Notes: generated by a model from the letters alone, not told the origin. DNA of 64,000 bases from Burkholderiales bacterium (GCA_016000265.1 JAECRL010000006.1:124001-188000), one strand, 5' to 3'. Numbered from the stretch's first letter, positions 35,430-46,892 are shown. Made by a program: numbers and translations.

Positions 35430-37475
35430 ATGTCCCACACCACCAAGAACATCACCGCCATGGCCAACGCCATCCGTGCTTTGGCGATGGACGCCGTCCA
35501 GCAAGCCAACTCGGGTCACCCGGGTGCGCCGATGGGCATGGCCGACATGGCCGTGGCTCTGTGGGGCCGTCACCTGCGTCATCACCCCGGCCAGCCGCTG
35601 TGGGCCGACCGCGACCGCTTCGTGCTGTCCAACGGCCACGCTTCGATGCTGATCTACGCCCTGCTGCACCTGTCGGGCTACGCGCTGTCGATCGATGACC
35701 TCAAGGCCTTCCGCCAGATGCACAGCAAGACGCCGGGCCACCCGGAAGTCGGCGTGACCCCGGGCGTGGAGACCACCACCGGCCCGCTGGGGCAGGGCAT
35801 CACCAACGCGGTGGGCATGGCCCTGGCCGAGAAGATGCTGGCCGCCGAGTTCAACCGCCCCGGCCACGCCATCGTCAACCACCACACTTACACCTTCCTG
35901 GGCGATGGTTGCCTGATGGAGGGCATCAGCCACGAGGCCGTGGCCCTGGCGGGCGCCTGGAAGCTCAACAAGCTGATCGCGCTGTACGACGACAACGGCA
36001 TCTCCATCGACGGCCAGGTCACGCCCTGGTTCATCGACAACACCGCACAGCGCTTCGAGGCCTGTGGCTGGAATGTCATCGGTCCGGTCGATGGCCACGA
36101 TGTCGACGCCGTGGATGGCGCCATCACCAAGGCCAAGCTGTCGGCTGACAAGCCCACTTTGGTGATCTGCAAGACCCACATCGGCAAGGGCTCGCCCAAC
36201 CGCGCCAACACCGCCAAGGCCCACGGCGAGCCGCTGGGTGGCGACGAGATCAAGCTCACGCGCGAGACCATCGGCTGGGCGCACGACGCTTTCGTGATCC
36301 CCGAAGAGGTCTACGCCGACTGGAGCGCCCAGGCCGACGGCGAGTTGCTGGTCAACGACTGGAACACCCGCTTCAGCGCCTACCAGGCCCTGTTCCCCGA
36401 GCTGGCCGCCGAGTACCTGCGCCGCATGGCCGGTGAGCTGCCGGCCAACTTCGCCGAAATCGCGGTGCAGGCCGTGGCCTCCGCGCACGACAAGGCCGAG
36501 ACCGTGGCCAGCCGCAAGGCCAGCCAGATCGCACTCGAGTTCTTCACCGCCGCGGTGCCCGAGATGCTGGGCGGCTCGGCCGACCTGACCGGCTCGAACC
36601 TGACCAACACCAAGAGCACCGCCGCTTTCCGAGTGGACGACGCCGGTGCCGTGGTCACCATCGACGGCAAGCCTGGCCGCCACATCAACTACGGCGTGCG
36701 CGAGTTCGGCATGGCCGCCATCATGAACGGCGTGGCCCTGCATGGCGGCTACATCCCCTACGGCGGCACCTTCCTGACCTTCAGCGACTACAGCCGCAAC
36801 GCCATCCGCATGGCCGCGCTGATGAAGCAGCGCGTGATCCACGTGTTCACGCACGACTCCATCGGCCTGGGCGAAGACGGCCCGACCCACCAGTCGGTGG
36901 AGCACGCCGCCAGCCTGCGCCTGATCCCCGGCCTGGACGTCTGGCGCCCGGCCGACACGACCGAGACCGCCGTGGCCTGGTCCATGGCCCTGGCCAACAA
37001 GCACCGCCCCTCGGCGCTGCTGCTGTCGCGTCAGAACCTGCCTTACGCGCCCAAGTCCGACGCTGACGTCATCACCCAGGGCGCTTACGTGCTGGCCGAG
37101 CCGTCTGAAGTCGGTCTCAAGAAGAAGCCCGTGGCCGTGATCATCGCCACCGGCTCCGAGGTGCAACTGGCGCTGCACGCCCAGGCCGAGCTGGCCAAGC
37201 TGGGCGTGCCGGTGCGCGTGGTCTCCATGCCGTCCACCACCGTTTTCGACCGCCAGCCGGTGGACTACAAGAAGTCCGTGTTGCCGGCCAACCTGCCGCG
37301 CATCGCGGTCGAGGCCGGCGTGACCGATGGCTGGTGGAAGTACGGCTGCGACGCCGTCATCGGCCTCGACACCTACGGCGAGTCGGCCCCGGCCGGCGTG
37401 CTGTTCAAGCACTTCGGGTTCACGACCGACAACGTCGTGGCCACGGTCCGCAAGGTCCTGTCCAAGAAGAAGTGA
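35430..37475 (+). CDS. tkt: Transketolase
   Basis: [39 protein letters not shown]...[13 protein letters not shown]...[18 protein letters not shown]. Confidence 0.97.
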   Translation: MSHTTKNITAMANAIRALAMDAVQQANSGHPGAPMGMADMAVALWGRHLRHHPGQPLWADRDRFVLSNGHASMLIYALLHLSGYALSIDDLKAFRQMHSKTPGHPEVGVTPGVETTTGPLGQGITNAVGMALAEKMLAAEFNRPGHAIVNHHTYTFLGDGCLMEGISHEAVALAGAWKLNKLIALYDDNGISIDGQVTPWFIDNTAQRFEACGWNVIGPVDGHDVDAVDGAITKAKLSADKPTLVICKTHIGKGSPNRANTAKAHGEPLGGDEIKLTRETIGWAHDAFVIPEEVYADWSAQADGELLVNDWNTRFSAYQALFPELAAEYLRRMAGELPANFAEIAVQAVASAHDKAETVASRKASQIALEFFTAAVPEMLGGSADLTGSNLTNTKSTAAFRVDDAGAVVTIDGKPGRHINYGVREFGMAAIMNGVALHGGYIPYGGTFLTFSDYSRNAIRMAALMKQRVIHVFTHDSIGLGEDGPTHQSVEHAASLRLIPGLDVWRPADTTETAVAWSMALANKHRPSALLLSRQNLPYAPKSDADVITQGAYVLAEPSEVGLKKKPVAVIIATGSEVQLALHAQAELAKLGVPVRVVSMPSTTVFDRQPVDYKKSVLPANLPRIAVEAGVTDGWWKYGCDAVIGLDTYGESAPAGVLFKHFGFTTDNVVATVRKVLSKKK

Positions 37476-38549
<1,074 letters not shown>

Positions 38550-38613
38550 CCCGCGTGAGCTGATCGGCGTTTGGGGGCGTTACCACCCCCCGATCCGTCG
38601 ACAAATCCCGTTC

Positions 38614-38636
38614 AAGGCCCCTTCATGGGGCCTTTT
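38614..38636 (+). terminator. Rho-independent terminator after gap
   Basis: AAGGCCCC-TTCAT-GGGGCCTTTT. Confidence 0.85.
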
Positions 38637-38740
38637 GCATTTGACCCGCTGTGCAACAGTGCCGACAACACGTATCAGATGTGGCGTTGTTGCACCCTGC
38701 TTGTGCAGATGCGCCTCGATAATCGCTTTCACTTCTTTGG

Positions 38741-40624
38741 GTGCGGGAGCAACCTGTGCACGTTCGAAACAAGTCGTTGACCCCGCTGTGCGGTTCGTCC
38801 CGGGTGGCGCGTCTGCTGGTGCCGTCTGCCGCTTGCACCCTGGCCCTGTCGCTGTCTGTGTGGTCTTCGGGTGCGGCTGCGCAGGCGCAGGGCCCCAACC
38901 CGCCTCCGCTGGCCATGGGGCTGATCGTCAAGCTCAAGGAGAGCCAGACCCCGTCCGTGGTGCGCTTGCGCCCCAGCGTGCGGCCGTCTGACGCCGCGCC
39001 CAGCCAGCGCGCTCGCTTGTACGCGGCGGCGAATCGCAAGCGCGTGGGGTTCCTCATTCAGAAGCCCACGGCGTTTGGCGCCCACGTCATCCACTCGGGT
39101 CAGTTCTCATCCGTGGATGAAGCCGAGGCCGAGGCCGCGCGCCTGCGGCAGGACCCGGACGTGGCGTGGGTGCTCGTCAACCGCCTGGAGCAGCCGCTGG
39201 CAGGGCGCGTGAACACGGTGGCGGTGCCTCAGTCCGGTGGGGTGTACGACGACCACTTCTGGCTCAAGGATCGCACCGCTCGGCCCGGCGTGGCGCGTTT
39301 CGCCACGGCGTGGGGCCGCATTGGCGCCAACCGCTCGGTGGCGCCGGTCGTCACCGCGGTGCTGGACTCGGGCGTGCTGCCCAACGACGATTTTTCCGGC
39401 CGTTTGCTGCCTGGCTACGACTTCGTGTCCGAGGCACAGTACGCACGCGACGGCAACGGCCTGGACAGCGACCCGACCGACCTGGGCGACTACCTCACCA
39501 GCGGCGAAAAACAAAGCAACTCGGCGTTTTCGGGCAGCAGCTGCCAGGTGGGCAACAGCTCCTGGCACGGCACCATGGTGACGTCCATGCTCGCGCCCCC
39601 CGCGGGCAGCGGCTTCTTCGGCCCTGGCATCCTGGCGCCATTGCCCGGCGCGGTGGTCTTGCCGGTGCGCATCGGCGGGGTGTGCGGTGCGGCCATCAGC
39701 GACGTCATCGAGGGCATGCTGTGGGCAGCCGGCATCGACTACCAGGGCTCCCCCCCGGCCAACCCGAACCCGGCGCGGGTCATCAACTTCAGCTACGGGG
39801 GCTCCGGCACCTGTCGCACGGGATCGGCCACCGACACCCTCTACCGCCAGACCGTCACGGCACTGGAGTCCAAAGGCGCCTTGTTGGTGGCCGCTGCGGG
39901 CAACGGAGACGGTTCGGTGGGCGTCGTGGGCCCCATCATGCCGGCCAATTGCGATGGCGTGGTGGCGGTCACCGCCTTGCGCAAAGACGGCACCAAGTCG
40001 TCTTATGCCAACCTGATCGATGGCAGCCTGAGCGCAGGCTACCTGGGCATCGCGGTGGCCGCGGGGGAGTTCGTTTCGGGCAGCCCGGGCGTCACCGAGA
40101 ACCTCCACCTGATCAGCGACACGGGTGCCTCGACGGCGGTGGCGCGTTACATCCGCCCCGACGTGGACGGCACGAGCTTCGCCACGCCTCAGGTGGCGGG
40201 TGCGGCGGCCCTGGCCCTGGCGGTCAACCCGGGCCTCACCGTTCCCGCTTTGCGCCAGTTGTTGCGTGACTCGGCGACGTCGTACACCAACACCTACACG
40301 ACTTATGCCGGATCGGCCCCGTTGTGTTCGAGCGTGAACCGAGCCAACTGCCGCTGCGACACGGGCACCTGCGGTGTGGGTGTGCTGGACGCCGACAAGC
40401 TCGTTGAGCTGGCCCTGGACCTGGCCACCAACTCGCCTCAGCCGGACTTCTCGGCCCCGGCCGTGGCTGCGACCTCTTTTGTGCCGCAGCGTGGCAACGG
40501 CTCGCTGGCAGGCGGCGGTGGCGGTGGCGGGGGGGGCGGCAGCCTGGAGGGCGTGAGCCTGCTGGGCCTGCTGGCCGCCTTGGCCCTGGGCCTGCGTCAG
40601 CGCTTCAAGAGCGGCAGGCCGTGA
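38741..40624 (+). CDS. S8 family serine peptidase with Gly-rich linker and C-terminal TM/basic sorting-like tail
   Basis: VTAVLDSGVLPND, SSWHGTMVTSMLAPP, VDGTSFATPQVAGAAAL catalytic motifs; C-terminus GGGGGGGGGGSLEGVSLLGLLAALALGLRQRFKSGRP. Start uncertain. Confidence 0.92.
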   Translation: MREQPVHVRNKSLTPLCGSSRVARLLVPSAACTLALSLSVWSSGAAAQAQGPNPPPLAMGLIVKLKESQTPSVVRLRPSVRPSDAAPSQRARLYAAANRKRVGFLIQKPTAFGAHVIHSGQFSSVDEAEAEAARLRQDPDVAWVLVNRLEQPLAGRVNTVAVPQSGGVYDDHFWLKDRTARPGVARFATAWGRIGANRSVAPVVTAVLDSGVLPNDDFSGRLLPGYDFVSEAQYARDGNGLDSDPTDLGDYLTSGEKQSNSAFSGSSCQVGNSSWHGTMVTSMLAPPAGSGFFGPGILAPLPGAVVLPVRIGGVCGAAISDVIEGMLWAAGIDYQGSPPANPNPARVINFSYGGSGTCRTGSATDTLYRQTVTALESKGALLVAAAGNGDGSVGVVGPIMPANCDGVVAVTALRKDGTKSSYANLIDGSLSAGYLGIAVAAGEFVSGSPGVTENLHLISDTGASTAVARYIRPDVDGTSFATPQVAGAAALALAVNPGLTVPALRQLLRDSATSYTNTYTTYAGSAPLCSSVNRANCRCDTGTCGVGVLDADKLVELALDLATNSPQPDFSAPAVAATSFVPQRGNGSLAGGGGGGGGGGSLEGVSLLGLLAALALGLRQRFKSGRP

Positions 40625-41372
40625 AGGACTTGCCCTGAGGCAGTTTGATGCCTGAGAGCGTGACCTGCATGCGCACGGTGGCTTGGGGCACGCGCAGGTA
40701 TTGCACCTGGCCGGCCGCGCGGACCGTCACGACGCGGGCGGTGCGGATGCCGCGCTGGCGCAAGGACGTCAGGCGGGTTTCGGCATCGGCCTCACTGGGG
40801 AATCGGCCCAGCGAGAAGCCCTGAGCCAGGCTGGCTGGGCTGCGCACCTCGTCGAAATTCAGGTTCTTGATGCGGCGCAACTCCGTGAGCTTGCGGGCGT
40901 AGAGGTCGTCGTCCGGGTAAGGGCCCATGTAGACCATCCACTGGCCACCCACGGCCACGCTTTGCCGTGTCCAGGTGGTGGGGGGCAGGGCGGCGGAGCG
41001 CATCGCGCGGTCTGCAGCGCCCGCGTCGTCGGCGTTGAACGGGCCGGCCTCGATGCACAAGGTGGCCTCGGGTGGCCGTGCCGCTGGCAAAGACGCAGAC
41101 ACCGGTGCGGACGCCCCTGCCGAGGCCACCTCGGAAGGAGGCGGCGCGGCCGGCGCGCTGGCAGCAGCTTTGCCGGGCCTGGCCCGCGCCGATGGGTCGC
41201 GCTGCGCGACCGGCACGATCTCGATGCGCTCGGGGTGGAGTTGTTGCGTCAGCCGCTGGGGCTCGTGTTGTGCGTCGGGGCGCACGCCGATCCACGCATT
41301 CAGCCAGCCTTGCGACCACGCGAAGAAAGCGGTGTTGACGATCAGCAGGATGAGCACCAGGGAGCGGAGCAT
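40605..41372 (-). CDS. SPOR domain-containing membrane protein
   Basis: N-terminal TM (LRSLVLILLIVNTAFFAW), linker, C-terminal CIEAGPFNADDAG...WMVYMGPYPDDDLYARKLTELRRI. Confidence 0.8.
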   Translation of the reverse strand: MLRSLVLILLIVNTAFFAWSQGWLNAWIGVRPDAQHEPQRLTQQLHPERIEIVPVAQRDPSARARPGKAAASAPAAPPPSEVASAGASAPVSASLPAARPPEATLCIEAGPFNADDAGAADRAMRSAALPPTTWTRQSVAVGGQWMVYMGPYPDDDLYARKLTELRRIKNLNFDEVRSPASLAQGFSLGRFPSEADAETRLTSLRQRGIRTARVVTVRAAGQVQYLRVPQATVRMQVTLSGIKLPQGKSFTACRS

Positions 41373-41415
41373 GGGCGGTGGGGGCAGGGTGGCGAGGGGG
41401 CGTCCGGTGACGCGC

Positions 41416-42321
41416 TCAGGTCGGGCCGGGGCCGGGCGTGCGCACGCTCACGTCGCCGGTGTCCCAGCGTTGCAGGCCGCGGTCAGTATGCACGAGCAGG
41501 GCGCCGCTTTCGTCCACGCCCTGGGCCTGGCCGAGTGCGTCGGCGGGCTCACCCGAGTCCGGGGTGATGCCGGCTCGGGTCCACAGTGCAACGCGCTGGC
41601 CGAGCAGGACATCACGCGTGGCCCAGGTGCTTTGCAGGGGGGCGAAGCCGGTGGCCTCGAAGCGACGGATGTCGGCCAGCAGCGCGGGCACCAGCCAGCG
41701 CCAGACCTCGGCGGTCTGCAGGGCGTGCTGATCGCGGCTGGGCTGCGTGCCTTCCAGCCAGGCCGCGCCAGCGGGCGCGCCTCCCGGGTGGACGTTGAGG
41801 CCCACGCCCACCACCACCCAGCGGCTGCCCTCGGGCAGGCCAGGTGCCGGGGTGGCCTCGATCAGCACGCCGCCGAGTTTGCGCGTGCCGAGCCAGAGGT
41901 CGTTGGGCCATTTCAGGCCGATGGGCGGGTGGGCAGGGCCCAGGCCGGCTGCGTGACGCCCTTGCAGCCCGGCGTCGAGCGCCTGGGCCAGGCTCAGGCC
42001 CACGGCCAGGGAGAGGGCGCTGCCGCCGCCCGGCACGCCCTCCAGTTGCACGGGCAGGCCCAGCGAGAAGGTGAGGGTGGCGCCCGGTGTGGCGACCCAG
42101 TCGCGCCCGCGTCGGCCTCGACCGGCGCTCTGGCTGGCGGCCACCAGCGCGGTCGGCCAGGTTTCGCCACGGCGCCCGCGCGCCATCAACTCGGTGTTGG
42201 TGGAGCCCACCTCGGGCAGCACGTCCACGCTGAGTTGGGGCCATTGGGGCGAGCAGGCCTCCCAGATGCGCTCGGCCGCGGCGTTCAGTTCGGCGAGCAG
42301 GGAGGGGGGCGCAGCGTGCAT
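41416..42321 (-). CDS. birA: Biotin-[acetyl-CoA-carboxylase] ligase
   Basis: EVGSTNTELMARGRRGE...ASQSAGRGRRGRDWVATPGATLTFSLGL...LKWPNDLWLGTRKLGGVLIE. Confidence 0.94.
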   Translation of the reverse strand: MHAAPPSLLAELNAAAERIWEACSPQWPQLSVDVLPEVGSTNTELMARGRRGETWPTALVAASQSAGRGRRGRDWVATPGATLTFSLGLPVQLEGVPGGGSALSLAVGLSLAQALDAGLQGRHAAGLGPAHPPIGLKWPNDLWLGTRKLGGVLIEATPAPGLPEGSRWVVVGVGLNVHPGGAPAGAAWLEGTQPSRDQHALQTAEVWRWLVPALLADIRRFEATGFAPLQSTWATRDVLLGQRVALWTRAGITPDSGEPADALGQAQGVDESGALLVHTDRGLQRWDTGDVSVRTPGPGPT

Positions 42322-42347
42322 GCGAGGGCGGGAGGCGAGGACGCGGG

Positions 42348-42911
42348 TCAGCGGCGGCGTTTGACGGCCAGCATGGTGCCGCGGCAGCTCGGTGTGCCGC
42401 ACCAGCAGGCGTACTCCTTCTTGAGCTTGGCCGTCATGCGGGCGTCGATCACCAGGCCGTAGTCGAAGAACAGCTCCTCGCCGACGGCGATGTCGCGCAA
42501 GGCCCGCAGGAAGACGCGGTTGCCGTCTTGTTCGGCCTCGAGGTTGGGCTCGCAGCTGTGGTTGATCCACTTCGCCGAGTTGCCCTGATGCTTGCCGTCG
42601 ATGACGTGCCCGTCGTCGAGGTGGAAGTAGAAAGTGTGGTTGGGTTGAGACGGATCGTGGGGGTGGCGGTCGAGCGCTTCCTGCCAGGTGATGATCTCGC
42701 CACGGTACTCCAGCACCTTGTCGCCGGCGTGCAGGGGGCGGATGGCGTAGACGCCTTTGCCGTGCACACCGGACTCGCGCACCTGCGTGCGGCGGCCCCC
42801 TGGGGCGTCGTCTGCGTGGGGTTTGGCCGTGCGAGCCGCGGGTTGGCCCGAGGATGGGGCGGCGGACCTGGGTTTGGGGGCGGCTTGCGTCATCGGCCAG
42901 TTTGGGTACAT
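42348..42911 (-). CDS. SET domain-containing protein-lysine methyltransferase-like protein with post-SET Cys motif
   Basis: RESGVHGKGVYAIRPLHAGDKVLEYRGEIITWQEA...WINHSCEPNLEAEQDGNRVFLRALRDIAVGEELFFDYG...CWCGTPSCRGTM. Confidence 0.9.
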   Translation of the reverse strand: MYPNWPMTQAAPKPRSAAPSSGQPAARTAKPHADDAPGGRRTQVRESGVHGKGVYAIRPLHAGDKVLEYRGEIITWQEALDRHPHDPSQPNHTFYFHLDDGHVIDGKHQGNSAKWINHSCEPNLEAEQDGNRVFLRALRDIAVGEELFFDYGLVIDARMTAKLKKEYACWCGTPSCRGTMLAVKRRR

Positions 42912-43030
42912 TGAATTGGTGGGCGCGCGCGTGCCCGCGTGTGCGCCCGTGCGCCCACGTGTGTGCGCGCGAGAAGCCCGATTGTATGTAAGCCTTTCGT
43001 CAACCGATCCCCTCACGATCACAAACGCTC

Positions 43031-45727
43031 ATGAGCAAAGCCCTGGTCATTGCAGAGAAGCCTTCGGTGGCTCAAGACATCGTGCGTGCGCTCACGCCGG
43101 TGGATGGCAAATTCGAGAAGCACGACGAATACTTCGAGTCCGAGCACTACGTGGTCAGCTCGGCCGTGGGTCACCTGGTCGAAATCAAGGCGCCCGACGA
43201 GTTCGACGTCAAGCGCGGCAAGTGGAGCTTCGCCAACCTGCCCGTCATCCCGCCGCACTTCGACCTCAACCCCATCGACAAGAGTAAGGGGCGCCTCAAC
43301 GCCCTGGTCAAGCTCATCAAGCGCAAGGACGTCACCAGCCTCATCAACGCGTGTGACGCGGGGCGCGAGGGCGAACTCATCTTCCGCCTGATCGTGCAGT
43401 ACGCCGCCGACAGCACGGCCACCACCCGCGCCAAGGGCCTGGGCAAGGACGTCAGCCGCCTGTGGCTGCAGAGCATGACGCCAGCGGCCATTCGCGATGG
43501 CTTCGCGCAGCTGCGCACGGACGAGCAGATGCTGCCGCTGGCCTCGGCCGCGCGTTGCCGCTCCGAAGCCGACTGGCTGGTGGGCATCAACGGCACGCGC
43601 GCCATGACGGCCTTCAATTCGCGCGATGGCGGCTTCTTCCTGACCACCGTGGGCCGGGTGCAGACGCCGACGCTGTCCATCGTGGTGGAGCGCGAGGAGA
43701 AGATCCGCAAGCACATCTACCGCGATTACTGGGAGATCCGCGGTACCTTCGGCGCGCAGGCCGGCAGCTACGACGGCAAGTGGTTCAACCCGGACTTCAA
43801 GAAGGTCAAGGGCGCGGCCGAAGGCTCGCTGGAGGCCGAGCAGAAGGCCGACCGCGTCTGGTCTGCCGCCGAGGCGCAGGCCATTGCCGATGCCGTGCGT
43901 GGCCAGGCCGGCACGGTCACGGAAGAGTCCAAGCCCAGCACCCAGGCCAGCCAGTTGCTGTACGACCTGACCACGCTGCAGCGTGAGGCCAACTCCCGCT
44001 TTGGCTTTTCCGCCAAGACCACGCTGGGCCTGGCGCAGGCCCTGTACGAAAAGCACAAGGTGCTGACCTACCCGCGTACCGACTCGCGCGCGCTGCCCGA
44101 GGACTACCTGGGCGTGGTCAAGCAGACCATGGAGATGATCGCCGACGAGGACCTGCCCGGGCCGCTCAAGGACCTGGCCCAGCACGCCCGCAAGGCCGTC
44201 AACGACGGCTACATCAAGCCCACCAAGCGCGTCTTCGACAACGCCAAGGTGTCGGACCACTTCGCCATCATCCCGACGCTTCAGGCCCCACGCAGCCTGA
44301 CCGAGGCCGAGGCCAAGCTCTACGACATGGTGGTCAAGCGCTTCATCGCGGTGTTCTACCCCTCGGCCGAGTTCATGGTCACGACCCGGATCACGCAGAT
44401 CCCGGCGGGCGGTGCCACGCACCACTTCCAGACCAACGGCAAGGTGCTGGTCAAGCCGGGCTGGATGGCCGTTTATGGCAAGGAAGCGGCCGAGGAGGGC
44501 GACGACGCCCACCTGGTGGCCGTGCAGCCGGGCGAGTCGGTGTGCAACGAGGAGGTCACCGTCAACGCGCTGAAGACCAAGCCGCCGGCCCGCTACACCG
44601 AAGCCACGCTGCTGAGCGCCATGGAAGGCGCGGGCAAGCTCATCGACGACGAGGAGCTGAAAGCCGCGATGCAGGAAAAGGGCCTGGGCACGCCAGCCAC
44701 GCGCGCACAGGTCATCGAAGGCCTGCTGACCGAGAAGTACATGCTGCGCGAGGGCCGCGAGCTCATCCCCACGGCCAAGGCCTTCCAGCTCACCACGCTG
44801 TTGCGTGGCCTGGGCGTGGAAGACCTGACCAAGCCCGAGCTGACCGGCAACTGGGAGCACCAGTTGAGCGAGATGGAGAAGGGCCGCCTCAGTCGCGAGG
44901 CCTTCATGGACGAGATCGCCGCGATGACGCAGCGCATCGTGCAAAAGGCCAAGGAGTACGACCGCGACACCATCCCCGGTGACTACGCCACCCTGAGCAC
45001 GCCCTGCCCGAACTGCGGCGGCGTGGTCAAGGAGAACTACCGCCGCTTCACCTGCGTGGGCAAGGGCGCGGCCAACGGCGCGGACGGCGAAGCCGCCACG
45101 GGTTGCGGCTTCAGCATGACCAAGATCCCGGCCGGGCGCAGCTTCGAGCTGCACGAGGTCGAGCAGCTGCTGAGCACGCACAAGCTGGGCCCGCTGGAGG
45201 GCTTCCGCTCCAAGGCGGGCTGGCCCTTCACGGCCGAGCTGAAGATGGTGCAGGACGCGGAGTCGAACAACTGGAAGATGGAGTTCGACTTCGGCGAAGA
45301 CGCGAAGAAGGAAGAGGAGTCGGGCGAGGCCATCGACTTCAGCGACCAGACCACGCTGGGCGCCTGCCCCAAGTGCAACAGCTCGGTGTTCGAGCACGGC
45401 ACGAACTACGTCTGCGAGAAGGCCGTGGGCCCCAAGCCGAGTTGCGACTTCAAGAGCGGAAAGGTCATCCTGCAGCAGCCGATCACGCCGGAGCAGCTGG
45501 CCAAGCTGCTGGACAACGGCAAGACCGACTTGCTGGAGAACTTCGTCTCCAACAAGACGCGCCGCAAGTTCAAGGCCTTCCTGAGCTGGAACGCCAAGGA
45601 AGGCAAGGTGGGCTTCGAGTTCGAACCGCGTGCGCCACGGGTGGCGGGCAAGACGGCGGGCAAGACGGCCGCCAAAAAGGCCGCCGCCAAGACCGTGACG
45701 AAGGTGGCGGCCAAGAAGGCGGCTTGA
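43031..45727 (+). CDS. topB: DNA topoisomerase III (type IA) with Lys/Ala-rich C-terminal tail
   Basis: MSKALVIAEKPSVAQDIVRAL...LTYPRTDSRALPEDYL; zinc-binding CPNCGG; tail GKTAGKTAAKKAAAKTVTKVAAKKAA. Confidence 0.95.
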   Translation: MSKALVIAEKPSVAQDIVRALTPVDGKFEKHDEYFESEHYVVSSAVGHLVEIKAPDEFDVKRGKWSFANLPVIPPHFDLNPIDKSKGRLNALVKLIKRKDVTSLINACDAGREGELIFRLIVQYAADSTATTRAKGLGKDVSRLWLQSMTPAAIRDGFAQLRTDEQMLPLASAARCRSEADWLVGINGTRAMTAFNSRDGGFFLTTVGRVQTPTLSIVVEREEKIRKHIYRDYWEIRGTFGAQAGSYDGKWFNPDFKKVKGAAEGSLEAEQKADRVWSAAEAQAIADAVRGQAGTVTEESKPSTQASQLLYDLTTLQREANSRFGFSAKTTLGLAQALYEKHKVLTYPRTDSRALPEDYLGVVKQTMEMIADEDLPGPLKDLAQHARKAVNDGYIKPTKRVFDNAKVSDHFAIIPTLQAPRSLTEAEAKLYDMVVKRFIAVFYPSAEFMVTTRITQIPAGGATHHFQTNGKVLVKPGWMAVYGKEAAEEGDDAHLVAVQPGESVCNEEVTVNALKTKPPARYTEATLLSAMEGAGKLIDDEELKAAMQEKGLGTPATRAQVIEGLLTEKYMLREGRELIPTAKAFQLTTLLRGLGVEDLTKPELTGNWEHQLSEMEKGRLSREAFMDEIAAMTQRIVQKAKEYDRDTIPGDYATLSTPCPNCGGVVKENYRRFTCVGKGAANGADGEAATGCGFSMTKIPAGRSFELHEVEQLLSTHKLGPLEGFRSKAGWPFTAELKMVQDAESNNWKMEFDFGEDAKKEEESGEAIDFSDQTTLGACPKCNSSVFEHGTNYVCEKAVGPKPSCDFKSGKVILQQPITPEQLAKLLDNGKTDLLENFVSNKTRRKFKAFLSWNAKEGKVGFEFEPRAPRVAGKTAGKTAAKKAAAKTVTKVAAKKAA

Positions 45728-45794
45728 GCGCGCGCCCGGACCGGGGGGCGTTCATGCGTTATCGTTCGCCCCTTTTCGTGGCGGAGGTTGCGCC

Positions 45795-46892
45795 TTGTTG
45801 TTGCCGTGTTTGAAGTGGGTGGGCTGGGCCCGGGTGCTGTGTTGGGGTGTGGTGCTGCAAGGCGCCGCGCTGGCGCAGTCGGTGGCACCGCCTGTGGCGC
45901 AGGGGGCGGTGCCCGTCAAAGGCGCGGGCGCCAGCTTCCCGTCGCTGGTCTATGCGCGATGGGCCGAGCGGTTCACGCGCGAGAACCCGGGCGTGCAGGT
46001 GTCCTATCAGGCCACGGGCTCGGGTGACGGCGTCAAGCAGGCGATGGCGCGCAGCGTGGCCTTCGGTGGCACCGACGTGCCGCTGAGCGCGAGCAAGCTG
46101 CAGGAGGCCCGCCTCGTGCAGATCCCGATGCTGGTGGGGGGCCTGGTGCCGGTGGTCAACCTGCCGGGTGTGGGCGCCAACCAGCTGGTGCTGGACGGCC
46201 CGGTGCTGGCCGACATCATGCTGGGCCAGCTCACGCGCTGGGACGATGCGCGCATCGCGCGGCTCAACCCGGGCGTTCGCCTGCCGACGTTGCCGATCAC
46301 GCGGGTGGTGCGCCAGGATGCATCGGGGTCGACCGAGATGCTGATGCGCTACCTGGCGGCGTCGTCGCCCCGCTTCCGCGAGGCCTTGCCCGTCAGCCAG
46401 CGGCCGACCTGGCCGGGCTCGCCCTTGGTGGGCAAGGGCAACGACGGCGTCGTGGCGGCGCTGCGCCAGGCGCCGGGCGGCATCGCGGCGGTCTCGCATG
46501 ACCGCGTGCTGCGCGACCGCCTGAGCGCCGTGCGGCTGAAGTCCGCCGATGGCCGCGTGCTGACGGCCTCGGCGGCGAGCTTTCGCGCCGCCATCCTGGC
46601 CTCCGACCTCTACCTCAAGGGCGACGACCTGGCCAGCCTGGTCAACCTGCCCAAGGCCGATGCCTGGCCCATCACGGCCACGAGCTTCGTGCTGCTGGAC
46701 GCGGCCCCGCGCGACCTGGCGGCGGCCCAGGCCACGGCGCGCTTCGTGTACTGGTGTTTCATGCATGGCGATGAGCTCACCCGCGACACGGGCTTCGCGC
46801 CGTTGCCGGGGCGCGTGCAGGCCCGCCTGTCGGGGCGGCTGCTGCAGATCAAAGGCCCTCAGGGCCAGGCGCCTGACTTCGCCTCGCCCTGA
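45795..46892 (+). CDS. PstS-like phosphate ABC transporter substrate-binding protein
   Basis: VKGAGASFPSLVYARWAERFTRENPGVQVSYQATGSGDGVKQAMARSVAFGGTDVPLSASKL...VVRQDASGSTEML. Start uncertain. Confidence 0.85.
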   Translation: MLLPCLKWVGWARVLCWGVVLQGAALAQSVAPPVAQGAVPVKGAGASFPSLVYARWAERFTRENPGVQVSYQATGSGDGVKQAMARSVAFGGTDVPLSASKLQEARLVQIPMLVGGLVPVVNLPGVGANQLVLDGPVLADIMLGQLTRWDDARIARLNPGVRLPTLPITRVVRQDASGSTEMLMRYLAASSPRFREALPVSQRPTWPGSPLVGKGNDGVVAALRQAPGGIAAVSHDRVLRDRLSAVRLKSADGRVLTASAASFRAAILASDLYLKGDDLASLVNLPKADAWPITATSFVLLDAAPRDLAAAQATARFVYWCFMHGDELTRDTGFAPLPGRVQARLSGRLLQIKGPQGQAPDFASP

